Position numbers and translations under genes: made by a program
Source of the DNA: Clostridia bacterium
Lineage (GTDB): Bacteria; Bacillota; Clostridia; Oscillospirales; Acutalibacteraceae
Length of the DNA: 42,122 nucleotides
Assembly: GCA_017428085.1 (NCBI GenBank)
Contig: JAFRRP010000076.1
Span: 1-42,122 of the forward strand
Direction: 5' to 3'
Notes under the pieces: generated by a model
What the model was told of the DNA's origin: nothing
The model's input: the letters and a program-made list of their open reading frames with translations, nothing else
Database searches by the model: none
In this document: positions 33,217 to 40,335 of the stretch, piece by piece
How positions within the stretch are numbered: the first letter of the stretch is position 1
Layout of the letters: each line of letters opens with the position of its first letter

Positions 33217-34884
33217 GTGACGATACAGGCATTTTTCGCCGCCCTGCTGGCCCTTTTTACCGCGCTGTGGGGCAACATCACTGCGTTTTGCACGAATTTG
33301 GTCAACGACTATGTTTTTTCGGTGGACGCTGCCCAACTGGGCGAGGTCCTGCCCAACGTCAAAAGCAATCTTAACCGCTTCGGTGGTCGTTTCCCGGAGG
33401 ACCCGGTCATCAACGACGAGTATGACCCGTACGAGTTTATCGAGTATATCCAGCTGATGGAGTGCTCCGGCGGCAACGCGGGGCGCGACCTGTTCCGCGA
33501 GCCGGACAATTTCGACGTGACGAACGACTACGATTTCGGGCCGCTGCTGGCCTCCTGCCGGGGCGTCCTGAAGACCGGCGCCAAGCCGCTGCTCAAGCTC
33601 GGCAACGTGCCCGCCAAGCTGTCGCGGAACGCCCTTGCCGCCGCGGGCGCGGATACCGGCGCGTTCAGCGTGAACATCTATCCGCCGGACGATTATCACG
33701 AGTATTATAACTACATCAAGGCCATCGCCCAAGCGCTGGTAGAGGAATTCGGCCTTGACGAGGTGCGTTCCTGGCGCTTCGGCGTGATGACCGAATATGA
33801 GAATATCGACTGGTTCCGCGCCGTCAGCGGCGACCCGCAGGAAACTGCGGAGGCCTACTGCCAACTGTACGACTTCACCGTGCAGGCGCTGATCGACGTG
33901 CTGGGGGAGGACGTGTTCGTGGGGGCGCACTCCATGACCTGCTCCGAAGGGCTGTGGGACGAGGAGGTCTTCATCCGGCACTGCGGCACGGGCACGAATT
34001 ACGCCACCGGCAAAACCGGCAGCCGCATCTGTTATCTGTCCGCCTCCTATTACGAGAGAAAGCCCGGCGAAACCGGCGGCACGAAGACGATCCCGGAAAT
34101 CATGAAAACACTGCGCGGCACGGCAGAAAGCGTGGGCCTGACCGACCTGATCTACGGCGTGGACGAGGGGCGCATCCTGTGCGGTCTGCGCGCCGGGAAG
34201 ATCAGCGACGAGCTGTATTCCCGCACCGTGGGGTACACCTATCAGGCTGCCTTCGACGCGCGGCTCGTCAAGCAGATGTTCGACAGCGGCATGGACTATT
34301 TTTCCTCCTGGGAATACTGCGCCGAGCCGGAAAACCACGGCAATCCTCTGATCGGCTATTTCGTTGCCAGACACGCGGCGCGGTTTGCAGGCGCGCGGCA
34401 GGCCGCGGTGAAGACCGTGATCAAAGGCGGCATCCCCAAGGCGGACGTGAACGTGGCGGCGGCCTTCGACGAGGAGACCGGCACGCTCCGCCTGATGGCC
34501 TATAACTACAAAAACAAGCCGGATTATAAGGCGGAAGCGGAAGTAGCTATTAAGGTCAACGCGCCGCAGCTGGCGGACGGCAAGGCGACGGTCACGCTGT
34601 ACAGGATCGACGACGACTGCAACTGGTTCGACGAGTGGGACGCGGAGCGGGTGTCGCTTGGCGTCACCGACGACAAATTCGCCTGGTCGCCGGACGACGG
34701 CTGCCCGAACTGGGCGGACGAGCAGGCGCGGCAGACCTTCCTTTCCCTGCAGGAGAAATACGCCGGTTACTGCAAGCTGGAGCCGGTGACGAGCACCGTG
34801 AAGGTCAAGAACGGCAGCTTTACGCTGGACGTGACGCTGGCGCCCCACGCGGTGGCGTTTATCGACGTGACAAGCGCCGGTTAA
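33217..34884 (+). CDS. GH39-like glycosidase (clan GH-A fold, tentative)
   Basis: 555 residues starting at GTG; GGAGGAA eight bases before supports this start. Residues 1-30 (FFAALLALFTALWGNITAF) are a hydrophobic, signal- or anchor-like segment. The body resembles a GH39 barrel: SWRFGVMTEYENIDWF puts Glu193 in the acid/base position (usually NE in WNEPN), and LIYGVDEGRIL puts Glu317 in the nucleophile position. A C-terminal beta-sandwich (about 400-555, LRLMAYNYKNK and VTLYRIDDDCNWFDEW) follows as in GH39 xylosidases. The atypical TE in place of NE makes the exact family uncertain. It is co-transcribed with the upstream hydrolase-like gene. Confidence 0.65.
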   Translation: MTIQAFFAALLALFTALWGNITAFCTNLVNDYVFSVDAAQLGEVLPNVKSNLNRFGGRFPEDPVINDEYDPYEFIEYIQLMECSGGNAGRDLFREPDNFDVTNDYDFGPLLASCRGVLKTGAKPLLKLGNVPAKLSRNALAAAGADTGAFSVNIYPPDDYHEYYNYIKAIAQALVEEFGLDEVRSWRFGVMTEYENIDWFRAVSGDPQETAEAYCQLYDFTVQALIDVLGEDVFVGAHSMTCSEGLWDEEVFIRHCGTGTNYATGKTGSRICYLSASYYERKPGETGGTKTIPEIMKTLRGTAESVGLTDLIYGVDEGRILCGLRAGKISDELYSRTVGYTYQAAFDARLVKQMFDSGMDYFSSWEYCAEPENHGNPLIGYFVARHAARFAGARQAAVKTVIKGGIPKADVNVAAAFDEETGTLRLMAYNYKNKPDYKAEAEVAIKVNAPQLADGKATVTLYRIDDDCNWFDEWDAERVSLGVTDDKFAWSPDDGCPNWADEQARQTFLSLQEKYAGYCKLEPVTSTVKVKNGSFTLDVTLAPHAVAFIDVTSAG

Positions 34885-34907
34885 GGCATAATCAGAGGAA
34901 TCTGTCA

Positions 34908-35462
34908 ATGGATTTTTCCGCGAAAGAGATCAAACTGAAGGACGGCAGGACCTGCGTTCTGCGGCCGCCGACGAAAGAGGACGCCGCCGCGCTGATCGAA
35001 TACCTGAAGGCGACGGCGGGCGAAACGCCGTATCTGGTGAGTTATCCCGATGAGATCGGATTTACCGCCAGCGAAGAGGAGAAGATCCTCAAAGAAAGGC
35101 GCGAGGATCCCCGATCCGTGATGATGCTGGCCGAGGTGGACGGCAGGCTGGCGGGCAACGGCGGCTTTGTCGGGGCCGGCAGCAGGCGCAAGCTGCGCCA
35201 CCGCTGTGAATTCTGCATCGCGCTGTACCGGGATTTCCACCGGCTGGGCATCGGCACCGCCCTGATCGTTTACCTGATGGAGCTGGCCCGGCAGGCCGGG
35301 TACGAGCAGATGGACCTGAACGTCCATGAGGACAACGCGGCGGCGATTGCCCTGTACAAAAAATGCGGCTTTATCGAATCCGGACGGCTGCACAACGCTG
35401 TGAAATTGGACGACGGCAGTTACCGGGATTATATCCTCATGTACAAGCCGCTGACGGAATAA
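34908..35462 (+). CDS. GNAT family N-acetyltransferase
   Basis: 184 residues. The acetyl-CoA-binding motif RLGIGTALIVYLMELAR, the preceding CEFCIALYRDFH strand and the C-terminal DLNVHEDNAAAIALYKKCGFIESG are typical of the RimJ/RimL-like GNAT branch. The ATG at 34908 follows GAGGAA and lies 23 bases after the glycosidase stop, so it is probably the last gene of that operon. The acceptor (protein N-terminus, amine or sugar) cannot be told. Confidence 0.92.
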   Translation: MDFSAKEIKLKDGRTCVLRPPTKEDAAALIEYLKATAGETPYLVSYPDEIGFTASEEEKILKERREDPRSVMMLAEVDGRLAGNGGFVGAGSRRKLRHRCEFCIALYRDFHRLGIGTALIVYLMELARQAGYEQMDLNVHEDNAAAIALYKKCGFIESGRLHNAVKLDDGSYRDYILMYKPLTE

Positions 35463-35488
35463 CGGAAAAAAACACCGGACGACAAAAC

Positions 35489-35519
35489 GCCGGCGGGAGG
35501 CAAAGCGCTTCCTGCCGGC
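35489..35519. terminator. Convergent hairpin, probable bidirectional terminator
   Basis: GCCGGCGGGA pairs with TCCTGCCGGC (one wobble) between the GNAT gene and the opposing phosphoesterase gene. T-rich bases follow on the minus strand (GTTTTGT), while on the plus strand the tail is weak. Confidence 0.6.
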
Positions 35520-35546
35520 TGTAAATATATATGGAATGAAAAGGGG

Positions 35547-36500
35547 TTATGCGATGGGATTTTTCAGCGCGTAGGTCGCCTCCAGCGGTTCGGCGCCGTC
35601 GGCGGACCATTCGCCCTGATAAAAATTCCTGCCGCGGATCACGACTTCATTCCCGTAGACCTCCACCTCTACGCCCACGCCGGTGTCGTCCTTGATGACG
35701 TTGTCCTTCTCGCCGGTCAGCGTCGTCAGGCACGGCAGCGAGGTCTCCGGGAAGTTGTAATACGTCTGGAAAGAGGATCTCGTCAGCGTGCGGTGGGTGT
35801 GCCCGCTGAAATAGAACAGGTCGTGGTCCTCGGCGTAGGCCGTCAGAATGTCCGTTAAGCTGTATGCGTAGTCCGGGTCCGCCCGGTAGGAGGCCCGTTC
35901 CGGATGGTGGGAGAACACAAACGCCGGTTTGCCGCTGCGATCGGCGTCCTCCAGCGTATAGCGCAGCCATTCCAGCTGGTCGTCGGTCAGCGTCATGGAG
36001 TTGCTGGTATGCTCCTCCGTGCCCAGAATGATGAAGTAATATCCGTCGATCACCTCGTAGTAATAGGGCACGGTCAGCTTTTTGTCGAAAAACGCCTCCG
36101 TGTAGGCGTACCAGCGGTTCTGCAGCTTTTCGTAATCGCCCTCGCCGTTGCCGATATCGTGGTTGCCAAGGGCCGGCAGCACCTTTTGGCCCTTCAGCAG
36201 CAGCGAGACCGTGCCGTGGAAGAACATGCTTTCGGTGCTGTTGCCGTTCATGGTGTTGTCGCCGAGGAACACCACCGCGTCAAGGCCGCTCTGGTTGCGT
36301 CTGACGTCCTTCAGGCACCGGGCGAACACCTTGTAGCGGGTGGCGTTGTTGCCCTCGATGTGGGAGTCTGACAGCACGGCGAAGTTGAGTTTGCAGGTTG
36401 CGGGATCCTTTACGTCGTGATCCTGCCCGCCGCCGATCCCGGCGGTCATCAGCATCACCAGTGAAACCATCGTTGCCAATATGCGAAGAATTGCGCTCAT
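35547..36500 (-). CDS. Exported calcineurin-like metallophosphoesterase, tandem copy 2
   Basis: 317 residues. The N-terminus (ILRILATMVSLVMLMTAGIGGG) is a signal peptide without a lipobox Cys. Metal-binding motifs are LSDSHIEGN, FLGDNTMNG, LGNHDIGNGEGDY, FSHHPE and FSGHTHRTL. It is a close paralogue of 36554-37528, including the shared CKLNFAVLSDSHIEGNN and the C-terminal GVGVEVEVYGNEVVIRGRNF. The start at 36500 is preferred over an upstream TTG because AAAGGAAG lies just before it. The pair lie 53 bases apart and are probably co-transcribed from 37561-37590. Confidence 0.9.
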   Translation of the reverse strand: MSAILRILATMVSLVMLMTAGIGGGQDHDVKDPATCKLNFAVLSDSHIEGNNATRYKVFARCLKDVRRNQSGLDAVVFLGDNTMNGNSTESMFFHGTVSLLLKGQKVLPALGNHDIGNGEGDYEKLQNRWYAYTEAFFDKKLTVPYYYEVIDGYYFIILGTEEHTSNSMTLTDDQLEWLRYTLEDADRSGKPAFVFSHHPERASYRADPDYAYSLTDILTAYAEDHDLFYFSGHTHRTLTRSSFQTYYNFPETSLPCLTTLTGEKDNVIKDDTGVGVEVEVYGNEVVIRGRNFYQGEWSADGAEPLEATYALKNPIA

Positions 36501-36553
36501 CGTCTGTCTTCCTTTCTGTATCAAAAATCAGGCAAAAAGTATGCCGCGGGCCA

Positions 36554-37528
36554 TTATTCCGCGAAGGCGTTTTTCAGCGGGTAGGTCACCTCGCAGAAGC
36601 CGCCGGGGCCGTCCTCGTCCTCCAGCCATTCGCCGGTGTAGAAGTTGCGGCCGCGGATGACCACTTCGTTTTCGTAGACCTCCACTTCGACGCCGACGCC
36701 GCTTCTTTCAAAGATCTCGTTGTCGCCGCTGCCGGCCAGCTCCGTCAGGCGGGGGAGATAGGTCTCCGGGTAACCGTCGAAGTTGTGGAAGGACCAGAAC
36801 TGGAACAGCGGCATGTGGGTGTGGCCGCAGAAATAGAACAGGTCGTTTGTCTCATTGTAAGCCGCCAGCATGTCGATCAGCCGTTCCGTTTCGTCCTCGT
36901 TCTCGTCGATCATGTAGTCCGACGGATAGTGGCAGAACACGAACGTGGGCTTTCCGCTTCCGGCCGCCTTGTCCAGCACGCCTTCCAGCCACGTATATTG
37001 GGCTTCCGTCATATACATTTCGTGTACCAACTGTTCCTCCGGGCCCAGCACGATAAAGTAACAGCCGTCGATCACCTCGTAATAATAGGGGGTATCCAGC
37101 TCTTTGCCGAAGAATGCGTAGGTGTAATCGTACCAGCGATTGCGCAGCGTATCGTAATCGCCCTGTCCGTTGCCGATGTCGTGGTTGCCCACCACCGGCA
37201 GCACGGTCTCGTCTTTCAGCAGCATCCCCACGGTGCCGTGGAACAGCATGTTTTCGATGTTCTGGCCGTTCATGGTGTTGTCGCCGAGGAAAACGACCGC
37301 GTCGTGGCCGCTTTCGTTCTTCTTCAGGTTCTGCAAGCTGCGCTCGAACACCTTGTATCGGGCGAAGTTGTTGCCTTCGATGTGGGAATCGGAAAGGACG
37401 GCGAAATTCAGCTTGCAGCTTTCGGGTTCCCGGACGTTGTATTTCGGCGCGGAGCTGATCCCGCAGGCCAAAACCATAAACAGGCAAATCATCACGGAGA
37501 AAACGCGCAAAATCGGAGCTTTGATCAT
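36554..37528 (-). CDS. Exported calcineurin-like metallophosphoesterase, tandem copy 1 (possible lipoprotein)
   Basis: 324 residues. The N-terminus SVMICLFMVLACGISSA offers a VLAC lipobox, so it may be lipid-anchored, unlike its neighbour. The catalytic motifs LSDSHIEGN, FLGDNTMNG, VGNHDIGNGQGDY, FCHYPSDY and CGHTHMP are intact. RBS AAGAAGG precedes the ATG. It is transcribed first in the two-gene unit. The different sequence around the fourth motif (HYPSDY against HHPERAS) suggests different substrates. The substrate is unknown. Confidence 0.9.
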   Translation of the reverse strand: MIKAPILRVFSVMICLFMVLACGISSAPKYNVREPESCKLNFAVLSDSHIEGNNFARYKVFERSLQNLKKNESGHDAVVFLGDNTMNGQNIENMLFHGTVGMLLKDETVLPVVGNHDIGNGQGDYDTLRNRWYDYTYAFFGKELDTPYYYEVIDGCYFIVLGPEEQLVHEMYMTEAQYTWLEGVLDKAAGSGKPTFVFCHYPSDYMIDENEDETERLIDMLAAYNETNDLFYFCGHTHMPLFQFWSFHNFDGYPETYLPRLTELAGSGDNEIFERSGVGVEVEVYENEVVIRGRNFYTGEWLEDEDGPGGFCEVTYPLKNAFAE

Positions 37529-37560
37529 ACGATGACCTTCTTTGCTTTTTATTTATTTTC

Positions 37561-37590
37561 ATTGTAACATATTCGGAGATGGTTTGTCCA
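37561..37590 (-). promoter_or_regulatory. Promoter of the tandem metallophosphoesterase genes
   Basis: On the minus strand, TGGACA (37590-37585), 18-base spacer ending in TGT, and TACAAT (37566-37561), i.e. with an extended -10. Confidence 0.7.
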
Positions 37591-37637
37591 GTGAAAAAAC
37601 AAATCGTTTGTCCGGCGGAAATATCGGATCATTTCGC

Positions 37638-37666
37638 TTGACAAACGGTTTTCGGTTGGGTACAAT
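37638..37666 (+). promoter_or_regulatory. Consensus promoter of the SLC13-like permease gene
   Basis: TTGACA (37638-37643), exactly 17 bases, TACAAT (37661-37666). The start point near 37673 leaves about 30 bases of leader, which supports the ATG at 37703 and not the earlier in-frame start at 37676. Confidence 0.85.
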
Positions 37667-37702
37667 TCAGTTGTTTTGATTTGTTTTTTGACGGGGAAAC
37701 GT

Positions 37703-38845
37703 ATGAAAAAGATTGCGGCAATATTGAAAAAGGAACCCATGCTCACCGTCTCCGTGGCGGCGGCGGCAGCCTCGCTGTTCCTCACGCCGCCCTCCGCCGC
37801 GCTGCTCAAGGAGATCGACTGGCGGACGCTGGGCACCCTGTTCATGATGCTGACGGTGCTGGAGGGCTTCAAGCAGGAAAACATTTTTGCCCCGGTGCTG
37901 CGGCTGGCGGGGCGCATCGGCACGCTGTCCGGGTTGGGGCTGTTTCTGGTGTTTTCCGTCTTTTTCAGCTCCATGTTCGTCACCAACGACGTGTCCCTCA
38001 TCATTTTCGTCCCGCTGACGATCCTGCTGTTCCGGGCGGCTGACAGGGAGCGGTTCATTCTGCCGCTGCTGGCCATGGAGAACATCGCGGCGGTGCGCGG
38101 CTCGCTGCTGACCCCCTTCGGCAGCCCCCAGAACCTGTTCATCTTCGGGCGCAGCGGGGTGTCCCCGTGGCGGTTCATGGTGTATATGTTCCCCATCTGG
38201 ATCCTCTCCGGTGCGCTGCTGGTGGGCTTCGTGCTGTTCCTGTTTCGCAAAAATCTGAAAGAGAAAACGGCGCTGGGGAGAGAGACGTTTGACGACGGCG
38301 GCGATGAAAGCAAGGGCAGAAAGGTTCTGCTGCTGTGCCTGTTCGCGTTGGTCATCGGCGTGATCGTCAGCCGCACGCCGTACTGGTATGTTGCCGTGGG
38401 GATCGTGCTGGTCGCGGTGCTGATCGGCGACCGCAGGCTTTTGCTGAAAACGGACTACGTGTTGCTGCTCACGTTTTTGTGCTTCTTCGTGTTTTCCTCG
38501 TCGGTGGCCGCCAACGAGCACACCGCGGCGTTCCTGCAAAAGGTCGTGGCGGGCAGGGAGTACCTTGTCAGCATCCTTATCAGCCAGGTCATCTCCAACG
38601 TGCCCGCCGCCATCGTGCTGTACCCGTTTTCGCAGAATACCGGCGCGCTGCTGTACGGGCTGGATTCCGCGGGGCTTTGCACGCTGATCGGCTCGCTGGC
38701 GTCGGTCATCAACTACCGCATCTACGTGCGGGAATACCCGAAAAACGGGATGAAGTTCATCAAGGTCTTCACCCTCGTCAGCCTCGCGTTTTTCGCCTTC
38801 GTCGTCCTGCCCGGATATTTCATCAGTAAAGTGACGGCGCTGTAA
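37703..38845 (+). CDS. SLC13/ArsB-like ion transporter (anion permease superfamily)
   Basis: 380 residues with about ten membrane helices. The FVTNDVSLIIFVPLT motif and NIAAVRGSLLTPFGSPQN are the paired re-entrant signatures of the ArsB/NhaD/SLC13 (ion transporter) superfamily; the second half repeats the pattern with SQVISNVPAAIVLYPF. Members carry dicarboxylates, citrate, arsenite or Na+/H+; the substrate cannot be assigned. GGGG precedes the ATG at suitable spacing. It is monocistronic with its own promoter and a terminator hairpin shared with the opposing XRE gene. Confidence 0.88.
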   Translation: MKKIAAILKKEPMLTVSVAAAAASLFLTPPSAALLKEIDWRTLGTLFMMLTVLEGFKQENIFAPVLRLAGRIGTLSGLGLFLVFSVFFSSMFVTNDVSLIIFVPLTILLFRAADRERFILPLLAMENIAAVRGSLLTPFGSPQNLFIFGRSGVSPWRFMVYMFPIWILSGALLVGFVLFLFRKNLKEKTALGRETFDDGGDESKGRKVLLLCLFALVIGVIVSRTPYWYVAVGIVLVAVLIGDRRLLLKTDYVLLLTFLCFFVFSSSVAANEHTAAFLQKVVAGREYLVSILISQVISNVPAAIVLYPFSQNTGALLYGLDSAGLCTLIGSLASVINYRIYVREYPKNGMKFIKVFTLVSLAFFAFVVLPGYFISKVTAL

Positions 38846-38857
38846 AAATCAAATAAG

Positions 38858-38906
38858 AAAAGCTGTTACTGATCCAATTTCGGAAAAGCAACAGCTTTAT
38901 TTTTCT
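38858..38906. terminator. Convergent terminator between permease and XRE regulator
   Basis: AAAAGCTGTT (38858-38867) and AACAGCTTT (38890-38898) pair over a 22-base loop, followed by ATTTTTCT on the plus strand. The stem overlaps the stop codon of the XRE gene on the other strand. Confidence 0.7.
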
Positions 38907-39097
38907 GTTCTGCCGACAATGTAATCAATACTGACGTGATAAAAATCGGCAAGTTGTATTAAAAAGTCAATAGGGATGGTTCGGATCCCTTTTTCATATC
39001 TCCTGTAAACCTCTCGCTTGCATTGTAATAAATCAGCAATTTGTTGCTGTGTCAGGTCATTGTCAATGCGAAGGTGCTCCAATCGTTTGAAGTACAT
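38897..39097 (-). CDS. XRE-family helix-turn-helix regulator
   Basis: 66 residues, essentially one HTH_3 domain: LRIDNDLTQQQIADLLQCKREVYRRYEKGIRTIP is a typical Cro/CI recognition unit, then LADFYHVSIDYIVG. The ATG at 39097 is preferred over a GTG three codons upstream because AGGAAG lies at proper distance. The gene is AT-rich compared with its neighbours and divergent from the lipoprotein gene, over a palindromic operator candidate (39125-39164); it probably controls itself and that gene. Confidence 0.9.
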   Translation of the reverse strand: MYFKRLEHLRIDNDLTQQQIADLLQCKREVYRRYEKGIRTIPIDFLIQLADFYHVSIDYIVGRTEK

Positions 39098-39112
39098 TTT
39101 TATCACTTCCTA

Positions 39113-39141
39113 TTGACAATGTTACCATTTAGTAGTATTGT
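39113..39141 (+). promoter_or_regulatory. Promoter of the lipoprotein gene
   Basis: TTGACA (39113-39118), 17 bases, TATTGT (39136-39141). A TATGAT five bases on is an alternative -10. Confidence 0.65.
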
Positions 39142-39164
39142 ATGATTGATATGCTACTATTTGG
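39125..39164. promoter_or_regulatory. Imperfect palindrome, candidate XRE operator
   Basis: CCATTTAGTAGTAT (39125-39138) and ATGCTACTATTTGG (39151-39164) are inverted repeats matching at 11 of 14 positions. The left arm covers the spacer and -10 of the lipoprotein promoter, as a repressor site would. Confidence 0.5.
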
Positions 39165-39213
39165 TTGCATTATCATCATGGAGTTTTTTTTATGAAGAAG
39201 GGAGATTGTTTTA

Positions 39214-40023
39214 ATGAAGAAATGTTTTATTTCCGCATTGTTTTTTTTGCTGATGTGCTTTATGTTGAGTTCTTGCACAAGCAAAGAGGCTAAAGAGGTA
39301 ATTAACCAGATAAAAGCGCTTAAAACTATTGAAATAGATGCTAATTCTATTAAAGATCTTGAAAATATTTCAACCTCATATGACAAATTGGATGAAAAGG
39401 AGAAAAAAGCAATCAAGAACTATGAAATTTTGGAAAACGCATATGATAGTTACTACCATGCCGTTGCAGAAGATTTTGATAATAAAGTGGTTGAAACGTC
39501 AAAAGATATAAATAGCGATTCTTATGATAAATTGGAGGCCCTTCTCTCTAAATATGAGGAGTATAATGAGACAATTCAGAATTATATAACAAAAAAAGGA
39601 GTGTTAATTAATTCATTAGAAAAAAGTAAAAAAATAAAAGTTGAAAGTGTAGTAGAAACTGTACTTTCATATAAAAATGATGAAACAGATTCCGCTATGG
39701 AATTAATAAAACAATATGGATCAATAATGAACGAAGAACAAAAACAAAAATGTTTAATTTCATTTGGACAATGGGAATCTGTGAATAAAGCAGAAGAAAA
39801 GATAATAAGTAGATTAAAAAGCCCTCGATCATATTATCGTTACAATTGTAAAGTGAAAGAACCAATGGAAAAATCTGATGGAACATATCATGTGTATCTT
39901 ATGTTCGAATATGGTGCAACTAATTCTTTTGGTGGAGAAGTAAAAGAAACAAGACTGGTTGTATGTATTTTTAGAATAAATACTGAATTGCTTTCTGTTA
40001 CATTTGAAGATGTCGCTATTTAG
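39214..40023 (+). CDS. Lipoprotein of unknown function, AT-rich, probably acquired
   Basis: 269 residues. A short Lys start, hydrophobic core and LSSC lipobox (Cys21) make it a lipoprotein. The mature part (about 22-175) is Glu/Lys-rich and mostly helical or coiled-coil-like; the last 65 residues look like a small beta-rich domain (YHVYLMFEYGATNSFGGEVKETRLVV, of which only the pattern matters). I recognise no family for certain. Its codon use is much richer in A and T than nearly every other gene here, suggesting horizontal transfer with the XRE gene. GGGAG precedes the ATG. Confidence 0.82.
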   Translation: MKKCFISALFFLLMCFMLSSCTSKEAKEVINQIKALKTIEIDANSIKDLENISTSYDKLDEKEKKAIKNYEILENAYDSYYHAVAEDFDNKVVETSKDINSDSYDKLEALLSKYEEYNETIQNYITKKGVLINSLEKSKKIKVESVVETVLSYKNDETDSAMELIKQYGSIMNEEQKQKCLISFGQWESVNKAEEKIISRLKSPRSYYRYNCKVKEPMEKSDGTYHVYLMFEYGATNSFGGEVKETRLVVCIFRINTELLSVTFEDVAI

Positions 40024-40050
40024 AAAGTTCAATCAATGGCTGCCTTGAAT

Positions 40051-40208
40051 CGGGCGTTTTTTCGCCCGGTGACAGGGTATCCGTTGGCAAACCAACGTAT
40101 ACCCACATCACCGTCCGATACGGCAGAGGTCTGCCGTGCTACCGGATAAGGTCCGTTTTCTCTCATAAGAAAACCCCTCGACAAACTGCCAATTTGTCGA
40201 TATCTTAT
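40051..40208. repeat. Cluster of hairpins behind the lipoprotein gene
   Basis: In order: CGGGCG-TTTTTT-CGCCCG (40051-40068); a 13-bp stem with one mismatch, GGGTATCCGTTGG with loop CAAA and CCAACGTATACCC (40075-40104), flanked by GGTG/CACC; a GCTACC-tagged hairpin ACGGCAGA-GG-TCTGCCGT (40120-40143); and TCGACAAA/TTTGTCGA (40178-40200) nested within GATAAG/CTTATC. No gene is seen in 40024-40308. Confidence 0.7.
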
Positions 40209-40238
40209 CTTGATCCCACAATAATCCGTGAAGAACTA

Positions 40239-40276
40239 CAAAAAAGACGGTATCGGTTTCCCGACGCCGTCTTTTT
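40239..40276. terminator. Bidirectional terminator before the GH127-like gene end
   Basis: AAAAAAGACGG (40239-40249) and CCGTCTTTTTT (40266-40276) pair, with TCGG/CCGA extending inside. T-runs on both strands let it serve the minus-strand GH127-like gene and plus-strand transcripts. Confidence 0.8.
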
Positions 40277-40286
40277 TATCTGATAT

Positions 40287-40335
40287 TCTACTGTCTATTG
40301 CCTACTGCCTATTTTCTACTGCCTGTCGCCTGCTG
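40287..40335. repeat. Microsatellite-like run of CTACTG/CTATTGC units
   Basis: Imperfect repeats of CTACTGCCT and CTATTGCCT (minus strand: GGCAGTAG, GGCAATAG) extend from the intergenic region into the last eight codons of the GH127-like gene. Confidence 0.75.

Noticed and set aside
31540..34908. Minus-strand open frame of 1122 codons across two plus-strand genes
   Set aside because: It spans the hydrolase-like and GH39-like genes, which have RBSs, signal peptide and motifs; the antisense product is compositionally abnormal.
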